A stretch of DNA of 64,000 nucleotides from Nocardioides luteus (GCF_015752315.1 NZ_JADOVJ010000001.1:2224501-2288500); one strand, 5' to 3'. Counted from the stretch's first letter, positions 36,542 through 45,886 are shown. Program-made: numbers and translations. Notes: generated by a model from the sequence alone, not told the origin.

Positions 36542-37699
36542 TCACAGACCCATGTCCTTGGCGATGATGAGCTTCATGACCTCGGAGGTGCCGCCGTAGA
36601 TGCGGTTGACGCGGTTGTCGGCGTAGAGGCGGGCGATGGGGTACTCGTTCATGTAGCCGTAGCCGCCGTGGAGCTGGAGGCAGCGGTCGATGACGCGGTG
36701 GGCGACCTCGGTGCAGAACAGCTTGGCCGAGGCGGCCTCGGCGGCGGTCAGCGTGCCGGCGTCCTCGGCCTCGATGGCCCGGTCGACCACGGCCTCGGCG
36801 GCGTCGACCTCGGCCTTGCACGCGGCCAGCTCGAACTTGGTGTTCTGGAAGGAGGCGACGGCGGTGCCGAAGACCTTGCGGTCGTGGACGTACGCCTTGG
36901 CGAACTCGACGGCGGCAGCTGCCTGGGCGTAGGCGCCGACGGCGATGCCGAGGCGCTCGACCGGGAGGTTCTGGCCGAGGTAGGAGAAGCCCTTGCCGAC
37001 CTCGCCGAGGACGTCCTCGACCGGGACCTGCACGTCGGTGAAGGAGAGCTCGGCGGTGTCGGAGACCTTGAGGCCGAGCTTGTCGAGCTTGCGGCCGACC
37101 TCGTAGCCGGGCAGCTTGGTGTCGACGGCGAGGAGCGTGATCCCGCCGCGGCGGTCCTCGGGGGTGGCCGGCGCGGTGCGGGCGCAGACGATCACCCGGT
37201 CGGCGTTGACGCCGCCGGTGATGAAGGTCTTGGCGCCGTTGAGGACGTAGTGCTTGCCGTCCTCGGTGAGCTTGGCGTTGGTGGTCATGCCGGCCAGGTC
37301 CGAGCCGGTGCCCGGCTCGGTCATCGCGATCGCCCACATCTCCTCACCGGAGACGAAGCCGGGCATCCAGCGCTCCATCTGCTCCTTCGTGCCGAGCTTG
37401 AGGAGGTAGGGCAGGCAGAGGCCGACGTGGGTGCTGGAGCCACCGAAGGAGACACCGGCGCGGGCGAGCTCCTCGGTGATGACGGCGGAGTACTTGAACG
37501 ACTCGATCCCGGCGCCGCCGTACTCCTCGGGCACCTGGATGCCCCACACGCCGAGCTCGCCGAGCTTGAGGTAGAAGTCGTGGGGGACGATCCCGGCCGC
37601 GTACCACTCGTCGTAGACGGGGGTGACCTCCTTCTCGATGAACGAGCGGATGGTCTCGCGGAAGGACTGGTGGTCCTCGGTGTAGATGGTGCGGCGCAT
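36542..37699 (-). CDS. Acyl-CoA dehydrogenase
   Basis: A 385-residue FAD-dependent acyl-CoA dehydrogenase. The family signatures AIAMTEPGTGSDLAGM (about 124-139) and YGYMNEYPIARLYADNRVNRIYGGTSEVMKLI-type C-terminus are present. The site that holds the catalytic Glu in medium-chain enzymes is Gly here (YGGT). A Glu at 248 in NLPVERL matches the position used by long-chain and isovaleryl-CoA dehydrogenases and is the probable base. Substrate length is unknown. The gene follows a TetR gene on the same strand by 49 bases, suggesting regulated beta-oxidation or branched-chain degradation. Confidence 0.93.
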   Translation of the reverse strand: MRRTIYTEDHQSFRETIRSFIEKEVTPVYDEWYAAGIVPHDFYLKLGELGVWGIQVPEEYGGAGIESFKYSAVITEELARAGVSFGGSSTHVGLCLPYLLKLGTKEQMERWMPGFVSGEEMWAIAMTEPGTGSDLAGMTTNAKLTEDGKHYVLNGAKTFITGGVNADRVIVCARTAPATPEDRRGGITLLAVDTKLPGYEVGRKLDKLGLKVSDTAELSFTDVQVPVEDVLGEVGKGFSYLGQNLPVERLGIAVGAYAQAAAAVEFAKAYVHDRKVFGTAVASFQNTKFELAACKAEVDAAEAVVDRAIEAEDAGTLTAAEAASAKLFCTEVAHRVIDRCLQLHGGYGYMNEYPIARLYADNRVNRIYGGTSEVMKLIIAKDMGL

Positions 37700-37748
37700 A
37701 CGGTGCTTACTCCTCGGGGTGCATTCTTCTCGGGGGCGAAACGGACGT

Positions 37749-38354
37749 TCAGGGGCGGGCGCCGACGGCGCGCAGCGCCAGATCGGCGTAGAAGTCGGCG
37801 AGGGCCTCGGGCGTCCAGGAGCCGTCGTCGCGGTACCAGCGGGCCAGGTCGATGCCGAGCGAGAGCAGGGCGGTGGCGGCCTTGGCCGGGTCGGGGGTGT
37901 CGAAGTCGCCGCTGCGTACGCCTTCCTCGACGACCTCGCGCATGACGGTGTCGATGGCGCGGCGCAGCCCGGCGATCTCCTTGAAGTGCTCCTCGGTCAG
38001 CGCCGCGAGCTCGTAGTTGATGACCCGGGCCATCGTGTGCGAGCGGGCGTGGAAGAGGACGTAGGTGCGTACGGCGGCGGCGACCCGCTCGGCGGGTGTG
38101 GCGTCGGCACGGGTCGCGTCGGTGACCGCCTCGAGGATGACCTCGTGGCCGCGTACCGCGATGGCGTGCAGGAGCTCCTCCTTGGAGCGGTGGTGGACAT
38201 AGACCGCTGCCGGGCTCAGGCCGGCTGCGGTAGCGATGTCGCGGGTGCTGGTGCCGTGGAACCCCTTCGCGGAGAAGGCCTGGACCGCCGCGTCGAGCAG
38301 ACGGGCGCGGCTGCGGTCGCCGCGTGCCTGGGTGCTGGTGCGGAGCTCGCTCAT
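37749..38354 (-). CDS. TetR-family transcriptional regulator
   Basis: A 201-residue repressor with a TetR N-terminal helix-turn-helix (ARLLDAAVQAFSAKGFHGTSTRDIATAAGLSPAAVYVHHRSKEELL, about residues 17-61) and a helical ligand-binding domain. ATG 38354 is chosen over an in-frame ATG 60 bases upstream because the longer form would cover the palindrome at 38376-38389. It lies ahead of the acyl-CoA dehydrogenase gene and probably controls it and itself in response to an acyl-CoA; that is inferred from context. Confidence 0.9.
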   Translation of the reverse strand: MSELRTSTQARGDRSRARLLDAAVQAFSAKGFHGTSTRDIATAAGLSPAAVYVHHRSKEELLHAIAVRGHEVILEAVTDATRADATPAERVAAAVRTYVLFHARSHTMARVINYELAALTEEHFKEIAGLRRAIDTVMREVVEEGVRSGDFDTPDPAKAATALLSLGIDLARWYRDDGSWTPEALADFYADLALRAVGARP

Positions 38355-38375
38355 GCCATCAGTCTGACATAAAGG

Positions 38376-38389
38376 TAAGTGAGCGCTTA
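38376..38389. promoter_or_regulatory. Palindromic operator candidate TAAGTGAGCGCTTA
   Basis: A 14-base near-palindrome (one mismatched pair) 22 bases upstream of the TetR gene and 28 bases before aroQ. Size and position fit a TetR operator. It may affect both divergent genes. Confidence 0.6.
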
Positions 38390-38416
38390 GATTCGGCTCG
38401 AGAAAACAGTGCAAAG

Positions 38417-38881
38417 ATGTTGCTCGTGAGCAATGCGTTGAATCAAGTCCTGGTCCTCAACGGCCCCAACCTCGGACGTCTCGGGAAGCGTCAGCCCGAG
38501 ATCTACGGGCACACCACCCACGACGAGCTCGCCGCGATGTGCGTCGACTGGGGCCACGCGCTCGGCTTCGCCGTGGACGTACGTCAGACCAACCATGAGG
38601 GCGCCATGGTCGACTGGCTCAACGCCGCCGCCGACAAGGACATCCCGGTCGTGCTCAACGCCGCCGCCTGGACCCATTACTCCTACGCCATCTACGACGC
38701 CTGTGCGCAGCTGACCGCACCCCTGATCGAGGTGCACATCTCCGAGCCTCTGGAGCGGCCCGAGGTCTTCCGGCACACCAGCGTCGTCACCCCCCATGCG
38801 ACCGCGGTCGTGGCGGGCAAGGGCATCGACGGCTACCGCGAGGCGCTCGAGGTCATCGCCGGGAAGCTCGGCGAAGCCTGA
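38417..38881 (+). CDS. aroQ: 3-Dehydroquinate dehydratase, type II
   Basis: AroQ (154 aa) dehydrates 3-dehydroquinate, the third step of the chorismate pathway, and forms dodecamers. LVLNGPNLGRLGKRQPEIYG (about 12-31) holds the catalytic Tyr and Arg. NAAAWTHYSYAI and the later VHISEPLERPEVFRHTS with its conserved His follow. ATG 38417 or GTG 38426 could start translation; either begins just before the core. It belongs with aroE-aroC-aroK-aroB upstream but is separated from them by the accessory block. Confidence 0.94.
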   Translation: MLLVSNALNQVLVLNGPNLGRLGKRQPEIYGHTTHDELAAMCVDWGHALGFAVDVRQTNHEGAMVDWLNAAADKDIPVVLNAAAWTHYSYAIYDACAQLTAPLIEVHISEPLERPEVFRHTSVVTPHATAVVAGKGIDGYREALEVIAGKLGEA

Positions 38882-38945
38882 CCCATATTGGCGATCGGCG
38901 CAGCGGGATCGTTGCGCGGGCGCGTCCCGGAGTCACCGTGAGGTC

Positions 38946-39533
38946 ATGCGTCAGCTCCTCGACGGTCCCGCGCGGGTCCTCGCCGTGCTGCTCGCCGGTG
39001 GGATCCTCGGCGCCCTGATCGGCGGAGTCGGCGGACGGGTCGTGATGTACCTGCTGATCCGGCTCAGCCCCGCGGCCGACGGCGTGACCAGCGACGACGG
39101 GTTCGAGATGGGGCGGTTCACCCTGAGCGGCTCGCTGAACCTCGTCGGCGTGGGCATGGCCCTCGGGCTCGTCGGGGCGGTGCTCTACCTGCTCGTCCGC
39201 TGGCTGCTGTTCGGGCCGTGGTGGTTCCGCGTCCTCAGCGTCACCCTCGCATCGGGGGTGGGGGTGGGCAACATCATCGTCCACACCGACGGTGTCGACT
39301 TCAGCCTGCTCCAGCCGGCCCTGGTCTCGGTGCTGGCGTTCGTGGCCGTCCCTGCGGCCTATGGAGCCGCCCTGACGGTGGTCGCCGAGCGGCGGATCCT
39401 GGCCGCCTGGCCGGTCCCACCCTCGACGGGAGCGGTGGCGAGCGCCACGCTGTGGGTGCTGCGCGCGGTGGCGCTGGCCGTCGGCGTACTGTCGCTCGTG
39501 GATCTGGTCGGGAAGACCGCGGTCGTTGCTTGA
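38946..39533 (+). CDS. Polytopic membrane protein, unknown function
   Basis: A 195-residue protein with four or five predicted membrane helices, among them VLAVLLAGGILGALIGGVGG (about 11-30), LVGVGMALGLVGAVLYLLV and the C-terminal VLRAVALAVGVLSLVDLVG. The first loop has a GGRVVMYLLIRLSPAADG segment. I do not recognise the family. It takes the place between aroQ and efp where other actinobacteria often have an aminopeptidase (pepP) gene. ATG 38946 begins right before the first helix; the open frame extends into aroQ without a better start. Confidence 0.75.
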   Translation: MRQLLDGPARVLAVLLAGGILGALIGGVGGRVVMYLLIRLSPAADGVTSDDGFEMGRFTLSGSLNLVGVGMALGLVGAVLYLLVRWLLFGPWWFRVLSVTLASGVGVGNIIVHTDGVDFSLLQPALVSVLAFVAVPAAYGAALTVVAERRILAAWPVPPSTGAVASATLWVLRAVALAVGVLSLVDLVGKTAVVA

Positions 39534-39557
39534 TTCGGCCGTGTGCGGACTCGCGGA

Positions 39558-39583
39558 TAGGATTCTCCGAGGCCCTTCGGGCC
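39558..39583 (+). promoter_or_regulatory. Possible efp promoter and 5' leader hairpin
   Basis: TAGGAT (39558-39563) fits a -10 element. It is followed at once by a small stem GGCCC-TTC-GGGCC (39571-39583) at the predicted 5' end of the leader. A second small stem, CCTGCA-TCGG-TGCAGG, lies at about 39606-39621. Confidence 0.35.
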
Positions 39584-39648
39584 CCAGGACATTGACAACG
39601 AAAGCCTGCATCGGTGCAGGTCGAAGAGACGAAGGCTGACGGACGGTT

Positions 39649-40215
39649 ATGGCGACGACGAACGACCTCAAGAACGGCATGGTGCTGAAGATCGAGGGCC
39701 AGCTCTGGCAGGTGGTCGAGTTCCAGCACGTGAAGCCCGGCAAGGGTCCGGCCTTCGTCCGCACCAAGCTGAAGAACGTCGAGTCGGGCAAGAACGTCGA
39801 CAAGACCTTCAACGCCGGCACCAAGGTCGAGACCGCGACGGTCGACCGCCGCACGTTCCAGTACCTCTACAACGACGGCTCCAACTTCGTCTTCATGGAC
39901 GTCGCCGACTTCGACCAGGTCGAGGTCGGCCCGGAGATCGTCGGTGACGGTGCCGGCTTCCTCCTGGAGAACCAGGAGGTCATCCTGGCCACCAACGAGG
40001 GTCGCGTGCTCTTCGTCGAGCTCCCGCCGTCGGTCGAGCTCGTGATCTCCTACACCGAGCCCGGCGTGATGGGTGACTCGGCCACCGGCCGCACCAAGCC
40101 CGCCACCCTCGAGACCGGCGCCGAGATCCAGGTGCCGCTCTTCATCGAGCAGGGCGAGAAGATCAAGGTCGACACCCGCGAGGGCGGTTCCTACCTCTCC
40201 CGCGTCAAGGGCTGA
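39649..40215 (+). CDS. efp: Translation elongation factor P
   Basis: EF-P (188 aa) rescues ribosomes stalled at polyproline. It has the three beta-barrel domains of the family. The loop that reaches the P-site tRNA is VKPGKGPAF with Lys32 at the tip, as in lysine-type actinobacterial EF-P. The C-terminus has the signature [27 protein letters not shown]. The many proline-rich proteins here (MltG, the ParA-like ATPase) are likely clients. It lies three bases before nusB. Confidence 0.97.
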   Translation: MATTNDLKNGMVLKIEGQLWQVVEFQHVKPGKGPAFVRTKLKNVESGKNVDKTFNAGTKVETATVDRRTFQYLYNDGSNFVFMDVADFDQVEVGPEIVGDGAGFLLENQEVILATNEGRVLFVELPPSVELVISYTEPGVMGDSATGRTKPATLETGAEIQVPLFIEQGEKIKVDTREGGSYLSRVKG

Positions 40216-40218
40216 CCT

Positions 40219-40632
40219 GTGGCTCACGTCGCCACCGCCCGCACCAAGGCCCGCAAGCGCGCTCTCGACCTGCTCTTCGCCGCCGAGGCCCGCGGCCTCT
40301 CCGCCGGTGATCTGCTCGACCAGCAGATCAGGGAGGGCGAGGTGCCCAACAACCCGTTCACGGTCAAGATCGTCCGTGGCGTGGTCGCCGAGGCCGAGCG
40401 GATCGACGCCCTGATCGGCGCGTTCGCCAAGGACTGGACGCTTGCCCGGATGCCCGCGGTCGACCGCAACGTCCTCCGCATCGGCGTCTGGGAGCTCCTC
40501 GACGGCGACGTCGCCTCCGAGGTCGCGATCAGCGAGGCGACCGCCCTGGTGACCGAGCTGTCGACCGACGACTCGCCGTCGTTCGTCAACGGAGTGCTCG
40601 CCGCGGTCGCGAAGGATCTCGCCAAGGCCTGA
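40219..40632 (+). CDS. nusB: Transcription antitermination protein NusB
   Basis: NusB (137 aa) is an all-helical RNA-binding factor that with NusE (S10) promotes antitermination of rRNA operons. The N-terminal ARTKARKRALDLLFAAEARG and the C-terminal SVFVNGVLAAVAKD-like segment (here SFVNGVLAAVAKDLAKA) are family signatures. The start is GTG at 40219, three bases after efp. In Streptomyces bldD lies between nusB and pyrR; here two other genes take that place. Confidence 0.95.
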   Translation: MAHVATARTKARKRALDLLFAAEARGLSAGDLLDQQIREGEVPNNPFTVKIVRGVVAEAERIDALIGAFAKDWTLARMPAVDRNVLRIGVWELLDGDVASEVAISEATALVTELSTDDSPSFVNGVLAAVAKDLAKA

Positions 40633-40646
40633 TCAGCACACGACGT

Positions 40647-40677
40647 ACGCCTGCCCTGGACCTTTCCGGGCAGGCGT
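40647..40677 (+). terminator. Terminator of the efp-nusB unit
   Basis: ACGCCTGCCC (40647-40656) pairs perfectly with GGGCAGGCGT (40668-40677) around an 11-base loop. It lies 15 bases after the nusB stop. Confidence 0.7.
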
Positions 40678-40804
40678 CGCGTCATTTCGGGGTGCGGCGC
40701 GAAGCGTGTGTTTTCCGGTTATCGACGATTGCTTCGGTCGGGACCGTATGTTTGGACCCAAGGCTGATGGAGGCCGTAAACCAGCACCCGTATTCGGAGA
40801 GCGC

Positions 40805-41989
40805 ATGACGCAGGAGAACAACCCCTACGACGAGCCGGACTCGCGCACCCGGCCGGCCGGAACACCCTCGCACTGGGTGACGCCGCCTCCGCCGAACTCG
40901 GCGGGCCGGCCGCCGACGCCCCCCGTACAGCCCCATCCCGACCCGAGTCAGGAGGCGACTCGCATCACCAACCCACAGGTCACCACGACACCCGCTCCGC
41001 CCCCGCCGGCGGTGGCGGTGACGCCGCCACCGCCCGGCGGCCACGGGCTGGAGGTACCCAGCGCGACCGACTTCCTCGACCGGCGCGCCGAGACGGCCGG
41101 GTTCGGTCCCGCGACCTGGGGCTGGCGAGGCGCGATCCGCAAGATGTCCGGCGGACTGATCAGCCCGAAGATGGGGCCTGCTGAGGTCGCCTACGAGCAG
41201 GACCGGGCGATGATCCAGCGCGACTTCGACGGTCCGCGCACCATCGTCTTCATCAACCCGAAGGGCGGCGCCGCTAAGACCACCGGCGTGCTCGCCGCGG
41301 GCTACACCTTCGGCACCGTACGCGGCGGGGGAATCGTGGCCTGGGACAACAACGAGACCCGCGGCACCCTCGGCATCCGCGGCATGCGGAGCACCCACCG
41401 CAACACCACCCGTGAGCTGCTCGACAACCTGGCCGCGTTCAACAACGTCTACCAGTCCCGCATCGGCGACCTCGGTGCCTTCGTACGCTCCCAGGGCGAC
41501 GCCCACTTCGACGTGCTCGCCTCCGACGAGCGCCCGGATGTGACCGGCCAGATCCACGCCGACGACTTCGCGCAGGTCCACCAGCTGCTGGAGCGGTTCT
41601 ACAAGGTCATCCTGGTCGACACCGGCAACAACATGCGGGCCGAGAACTGGCTGGCCGCCGCCGACACCGCCGACCTGCTGGTGGTGACCTCGACGGTCCG
41701 CGAGGACACCGGCTACAGCGGTCTGTGGATGCTCGACGCGCTCCAGGAGTCCGGCTACGCCGACCTCAAGCTGAAGACGATCACCGTGCTCTCCGACCCG
41801 TCCCCGAAGGTCGACAACAACCTGGCCCGCGACCTCACCGAGGTCTACCAGCAGCGCACCCGCGGGGTCTACCGGGTCCCGTTCGACCCGGTTCTCGTGG
41901 CGGGGTCCACGGTGCAGTACTCCCAGCTCTCGGAGGACACCAAGATGTCCTGGCTCAAGGCCTGTGCTGGGATGGCGCACGCGCTCTAG
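40805..41989 (+). CDS. ParA/MinD-like ATPase with proline-rich N-terminus (EspI-like), orphan
   Basis: A 394-residue protein. Residues 1-80 are rich in Pro, Thr and Ser. The SIMIBI ATPase domain follows: deviant Walker A at 151-160, read as NPKGGAAKTT with K153 and K158. ILVDTGNN replaces the usual DTPPG-type switch 2, and VVTSTVREDTGYSGLWMLDAL is next. The glycine before the P-loop lysine is Ala. Architecture resembles EspI-type ATPases linked to type VII secretion, but no ESX genes are nearby. ATG 40805 has GGAGAG six bases upstream; two earlier in-frame ATGs lack a site. Role unknown. Confidence 0.8.
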   Translation: MTQENNPYDEPDSRTRPAGTPSHWVTPPPPNSAGRPPTPPVQPHPDPSQEATRITNPQVTTTPAPPPPAVAVTPPPPGGHGLEVPSATDFLDRRAETAGFGPATWGWRGAIRKMSGGLISPKMGPAEVAYEQDRAMIQRDFDGPRTIVFINPKGGAAKTTGVLAAGYTFGTVRGGGIVAWDNNETRGTLGIRGMRSTHRNTTRELLDNLAAFNNVYQSRIGDLGAFVRSQGDAHFDVLASDERPDVTGQIHADDFAQVHQLLERFYKVILVDTGNNMRAENWLAAADTADLLVVTSTVREDTGYSGLWMLDALQESGYADLKLKTITVLSDPSPKVDNNLARDLTEVYQQRTRGVYRVPFDPVLVAGSTVQYSQLSEDTKMSWLKACAGMAHAL

Positions 41990-42000
41990 CCGGCGGCCGC

Positions 42001-42006
42001 TAACGT
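42001..42006 (+). promoter_or_regulatory. -10 element for a leaderless oxidoreductase transcript
   Basis: TAACGT lies seven bases before ATG 42014 with no ribosome binding site between, consistent with a leaderless mRNA. Confidence 0.5.
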
Positions 42007-42013
42007 CGGAGTC

Positions 42014-43024
42014 ATGCGCGCTGTCGTCTACTCCGAGAACGGTCCCTCCTCCGCCATGCGTCTGACCGAGCGGCCGGTGCCGAAGCCCGGCCCCGGTGAG
42101 GTCCTGGTCAGGCTGGTGCGAGCGGGCGTGAATCCCACCGACTGGAAGGTACGCGCCGGCGTGAGCGCGACGCTCACGACTCCGGAGGCCACCCCGGGCC
42201 AGGACGGCGCCGGCGTGATCGAGGAGATCGGCGAGGGCGTCGGCAACCACATCGTCGGTCAGCAGGTCTGGCTCTACATGGTCCAGCACGGCCAGGCCTG
42301 GGGGACCGCGGCGGAGTACGTCACCGTCCCGGCCCACAAGGCCGTCGAACTCCCCGCCGGAGCCTCCTACGACCTCGGCGCCTCGCTCGGGGTCCCGGCG
42401 ATGACCGCCCACCGGGCGCTCACCTGCGGAGCGGTGGAGCGGGTGGCCCCGGGCTCGTTCGACGGTCTCACGATCCTCGTCCACGGTGGCGCGGGAGCGG
42501 TCGGCAACGCCGCCATCCAGCTGGCCGTGTGGGCGGGGGCGACGGTGATCACCACGGTCAGCTCCCCGGAGAAGGCGGCGCTGGCGAAGGCCGCCGGCGC
42601 CCATCACATCGTCAACTACCGCGAGGGCGACCCGGCCGCGGAGATCCGCGAGATCGCGCCCGACGGCGTCGATCAGATCGTCGAGGTCGCACCGGCCGAC
42701 AACAACGACCTCGACCGCGCGGTCGTCGCCAAGCGCGGCACCATCGCCATCTACGCCAACAACGGTGGTGACGAGCTCACCCTGCCCGTGAGGGCCACCT
42801 TCTCGCTCAACCTGCGCTACCAGTTCATCCAGCTCTACGGCATCGAGGACGCGCAGCTCCAGGCCGCGGCCGAGGACGTCACCGCCGCCGTGGCGGCGGG
42901 GGCGCTGCGTGTGGGCCCGGAGCACGGCGTACCCCTGCACCACTACCGGCTCGAGGAGACGGCAGCCGCCCACGACGCGGTCGAGGCCGGCGCGATCGGG
43001 AAAGTGCTCATCGACCTGGAGTGA
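42014..43024 (+). CDS. Quinone oxidoreductase-like MDR family dehydrogenase
   Basis: A 336-residue medium-chain dehydrogenase/reductase without the zinc-ligand pattern of alcohol dehydrogenases, so of the NADPH:quinone reductase type. The N-terminal GroES-like domain has [22 protein letters not shown], and the nucleotide-binding domain has [24 protein letters not shown] (about 157-180). The natural substrate is unknown; family members reduce quinones or enals. The stop lies inside the start of the pyrR leader, so its mRNA could read into pyrR. Confidence 0.9.
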   Translation: MRAVVYSENGPSSAMRLTERPVPKPGPGEVLVRLVRAGVNPTDWKVRAGVSATLTTPEATPGQDGAGVIEEIGEGVGNHIVGQQVWLYMVQHGQAWGTAAEYVTVPAHKAVELPAGASYDLGASLGVPAMTAHRALTCGAVERVAPGSFDGLTILVHGGAGAVGNAAIQLAVWAGATVITTVSSPEKAALAKAAGAHHIVNYREGDPAAEIREIAPDGVDQIVEVAPADNNDLDRAVVAKRGTIAIYANNGGDELTLPVRATFSLNLRYQFIQLYGIEDAQLQAAAEDVTAAVAAGALRVGPEHGVPLHHYRLEETAAAHDAVEAGAIGKVLIDLE

Positions 43025-43027
43025 GGA

Positions 43028-43078
43028 TAAGGTTGGCCCGATCCTTTAACGAGCCGTCCCGTGAGGCGGAGAAGGAGA
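43028..43078 (+). promoter_or_regulatory. pyrR promoter and PyrR-type RNA leader
   Basis: TAAGGT (43028-43033) is a likely -10. From 43041 the leader reads ATCCTTTAACGAGCCGTCCC then GTGAGGCGGAGAAGGAG to 43077. This is nearly the same as the leader before carA (52722-52758). It matches the actinobacterial PyrR-binding loop, where a CCGTCCCGTGAGGCGG hairpin overlaps the Shine-Dalgarno sequence so that PyrR blocks translation when UMP is high. The GGAGAAGGAG ribosome site is part of the element. Confidence 0.8.
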
Positions 43079-43086
43079 CCACAACC

Positions 43087-43662
43087 TTGTCTGATGCCGT
43101 CCCCATGCCCGCGACCGATGGTCGCGTCGTGCTCGACTCCCGTGACATCTCCCGGGCGCTGACCCGGATCTCCCACGAGATCCTGGAGCGCAACCGCGAC
43201 GCCGAGGACCTGGTGCTGCTGGGTCTGCACACCCGCGGGGTGCCGCTGGCCAAGCGGATCGCCACGCGGATCGAGGCTGCCGAGGGCCATCCGGTGGCTC
43301 ACGGCGCGCTCGACGTGACGATGTACCGCGACGATCTGCGCACCCACCCGACCCGGGCGCCGCACCACACCGAGATCCCGCCCGGCGGCATCGACGGGAA
43401 GACCGTCGTGCTGGTCGACGACGTGCTCTTCTCGGGCCGCACGGTCCGGGCCGCGCTCGACGCGCTGGCCGACTACGGCCGACCCGCCGTCGTACGCCTG
43501 GCCGTGCTCGTCGACCGCGGCCATCGGCAGCTGCCGATCCGAGCCGACCACGTCGGCAAGAACCTCCCGACGGCACGCTCCGAGCGGGTCGGGCTGCGGC
43601 TGGAGGAGACCGACGGCATCGACGAGGTACGCATCGTGGAGCTGGAAGGGGTGCCCGCATGA
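43087..43662 (+). CDS. pyrR: Bifunctional pyrimidine regulator / uracil phosphoribosyltransferase PyrR
   Basis: PyrR (191 aa) senses UMP and binds pyr mRNA leaders; it also has some uracil phosphoribosyltransferase activity. [23 protein letters not shown] opens the core, and the PRPP loop [17 protein letters not shown] lies at about 108-124. The start is TTG at 43087, eight bases after the GAAGGAG of the leader; a further ATG 18 bases on is possible. The stop overlaps pyrB (ATGA). It should control both this operon and the carA operon. Confidence 0.95.
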   Translation: MSDAVPMPATDGRVVLDSRDISRALTRISHEILERNRDAEDLVLLGLHTRGVPLAKRIATRIEAAEGHPVAHGALDVTMYRDDLRTHPTRAPHHTEIPPGGIDGKTVVLVDDVLFSGRTVRAALDALADYGRPAVVRLAVLVDRGHRQLPIRADHVGKNLPTARSERVGLRLEETDGIDEVRIVELEGVPA

Positions 43663-44600
43663 CGCGCCATCTGCTGTCCATCGACGACGTGAGCGCCGAG
43701 GAGATCCAGCAGCTCTTCGCGACCGCCGCCGAGATGCACGACGTCCAGAAGCGCGAGGTCAAGAAGCTCCCTGCGCTGCGCGGACGCACCGTGATCAACC
43801 TCTTCTTCGAGGACTCGACCCGCACCCGGTCCTCCTTCGAGATCGCCGGGAAGTGGCTCTCGGCCGACGTCATCAACCTGTCGGCGAAGGGCTCGTCGGC
43901 CTCGAAGGGCGAGTCGCTGCGTGACACCGTGCTGACGGTGACCGCGATGGGCGTCGACGGCCTGGTGATGCGTCACTCGGCCTCCGGCGCGGCCCACCAG
44001 GTCGCCGGCTGGCTCGACATCCCCGTGATCAACGCCGGCGACGGCATGCACGAGCACCCGACCCAGGCCCTGCTCGACGGCTACACACTGCAGCGCCAGC
44101 TCGGTGGGCCGGGCTCGCTGGAGGGCAAGCGGATCGCGATCGTCGGCGACCTGACCCACTCGCGGGTGTTCCGGTCCAACGTGAAGTCGCTGAGCAAGCT
44201 CGGCGCCTCGGTCGTCGCGGTCGCGCCGCCCACGCTGATGCCCTCGGGTGTCGCCGAGTGGGCCAAGGCCGACGGCTTCGCCACCTCCTACACGCTGGAC
44301 GACGTGCTGCCCGAGGTCGACGCGGTGATGATGCTGCGCGTCCAGCGGGAGCGGATGAGCGGCGGCTACTTCCCGACATCGCGCGAATACACCGTGGGCT
44401 ACGGGCTCACCCGTCAGCGGCTCGCGCTGCTGCGTGAGGGCGTGCCGATCCTGCACCCCGGCCCGATGAACCGTGGCCTGGAGATCTCTCCCGAGGCCGC
44501 CGACGCCGCCTCCTCCCGGATCCTCGACCAGGTCTCGGCCGGCGTCGCGATCCGGATGTCCGTCCTCTACCACCTGCTTGCCGGCGAGGAGTCCGCATGA
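43659..44600 (+). CDS. pyrB: Aspartate carbamoyltransferase, catalytic subunit
   Basis: PyrB (313 aa) joins carbamoyl phosphate and aspartate, the committed step of pyrimidine synthesis. The carbamoyl-phosphate site [19 protein letters not shown] is at about 50-68, with the 80s-loop Ser/Lys in [25 protein letters not shown] at about 130-141, and the aspartate-binding RVQRER. No regulatory subunit pyrI is present, as usual in actinobacteria. It overlaps both pyrR and pyrC by four bases. Confidence 0.97.
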   Translation: MTRHLLSIDDVSAEEIQQLFATAAEMHDVQKREVKKLPALRGRTVINLFFEDSTRTRSSFEIAGKWLSADVINLSAKGSSASKGESLRDTVLTVTAMGVDGLVMRHSASGAAHQVAGWLDIPVINAGDGMHEHPTQALLDGYTLQRQLGGPGSLEGKRIAIVGDLTHSRVFRSNVKSLSKLGASVVAVAPPTLMPSGVAEWAKADGFATSYTLDDVLPEVDAVMMLRVQRERMSGGYFPTSREYTVGYGLTRQRLALLREGVPILHPGPMNRGLEISPEAADAASSRILDQVSAGVAIRMSVLYHLLAGEESA

Positions 44601-45886
44601 GCCTGTTGATCAAGGGTGCCTCCGTCCTCGGGGCAGAGCCGACCGATGTGTACGTCGACGGGGGAGTGATCCGGGAGATCGGCACGGTCTCCGCCACCGC
44701 GGACGAGGTCGTCGCCGCCTCAGGCCTGGTCCTCCTCCCGGGCCTGGTCGACCTGCACACCCACCTGCGCCAGCCGGGCCGCGAGGACGCCGAGACGGTC
44801 GCCTCCGGTGCCGCCGCGGCCGCTGCGGGCGGCTACACCGCCGTGCTCGCGATGGCCAACACCTCGCCGGTCACCGACACCGCCGAAGCCGCGGTCTCGG
44901 TGTGGGAGCTCGGCCGCGAGGCCGGTTTGGCCGATGTGTTCCCGGTGGGCGCGGTGACCAAGGGGCTGGCCGGCGAGGAGCTCGCCGAGCTCGCGTTGAT
45001 GAACCGGTCGCGCGCCGGTGTCACGGTCTTCTCCGACGACGGTCGCTGCGTCTCGGACCCGCGGGTGATGCGGCGGGCGCTGGAGTACGTCAAGGCGTTC
45101 GGCGGCGTGATCTCCCAGCACTCCCAGGATCCGTCGCTGGCTCCCTACGGCTCGGCCTGCTGCCACGAGGGCGAGCTCTCCGGACGGCTCGGTCTGCCCG
45201 GCTGGCCGGGCGTCGCCGAGGAGGTCATCGTCGCCCGCGACGTGATGCTCGCCCGCCACACCGGCTCGCGCGTCCACGTCGCCCACGCCTCCACCGCGGG
45301 CACCGTCGAGGTGCTGCGCTGGGCGAAGGCCCAGGCCGAGAAGGACGGCAGCTGGGCGGTGACCGCCGAGGTCACCCCGCACCACCTGCTGCTGACCACC
45401 GACCTGCTCGCCGGCTACGACCCGACCTTCAAGGTCAACCCGCCGCTGCGCCCCGCCGAGGACGTCGAGGCGCTGCGCGCCGCGCTGGCCGACGGCACCA
45501 TCGACGCCGTCGCCACCGACCACGCCCCGCACGCGCGCCAGGACAAGGAGCACGCCTTCGTCGACGCCGCCTTCGGGATGCTCGGGCTCGAGGAGGCGCT
45601 CTCGGTGGTCTCGACCGTCATGGTCTCCTCGGGGCTGCTCGACTGGGCCGGCGTCGCCCGCGTCATGTCCACGACCCCGGCCCGGATCGCCGGTCTCGAG
45701 GGCCACGGCCGCCCGGTCGCCGTCGGCGAGCCGGCCAACCTGGCCCTGGTCGACCCGGCCGCGACCTACGTCGTCGACCGCGACCGCTCGCTCTCGCTCT
45801 CCCGCAACAACCCCTGGCACGACCGCAAGCTCACCGGTCGTGTCGTCTCCACCTACCTGCGAGGGAAGCAGACCTACGCCGGTTAG
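44597..45886 (+). CDS. pyrC: Dihydroorotase
   Basis: PyrC (429 aa) is a class I zinc dihydroorotase that cyclises carbamoyl aspartate. Metal-binding motifs are in order: [10 protein letters not shown] with the HxH pair (about 52-61), the middle histidines in QHSQDPSLA and HVAHAST, and the catalytic aspartate in [12 protein letters not shown] (about 305-316). Length and ends are normal. In many actinobacteria carA follows at once; here the pathway continues only at 52.8 kb. Confidence 0.96.
   Translation: MSLLIKGASVLGAEPTDVYVDGGVIREIGTVSATADEVVAASGLVLLPGLVDLHTHLRQPGREDAETVASGAAAAAAGGYTAVLAMANTSPVTDTAEAAVSVWELGREAGLADVFPVGAVTKGLAGEELAELALMNRSRAGVTVFSDDGRCVSDPRVMRRALEYVKAFGGVISQHSQDPSLAPYGSACCHEGELSGRLGLPGWPGVAEEVIVARDVMLARHTGSRVHVAHASTAGTVEVLRWAKAQAEKDGSWAVTAEVTPHHLLLTTDLLAGYDPTFKVNPPLRPAEDVEALRAALADGTIDAVATDHAPHARQDKEHAFVDAAFGMLGLEEALSVVSTVMVSSGLLDWAGVARVMSTTPARIAGLEGHGRPVAVGEPANLALVDPAATYVVDRDRSLSLSRNNPWHDRKLTGRVVSTYLRGKQTYAG

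Noticed and set aside
40706..40804. Earlier ATG starts (40706, 40748) for the ParA-like ATPase
   Set aside because: Neither has a ribosome site, while ATG 40805 has GGAGAG at proper spacing and begins the Pro-rich region.
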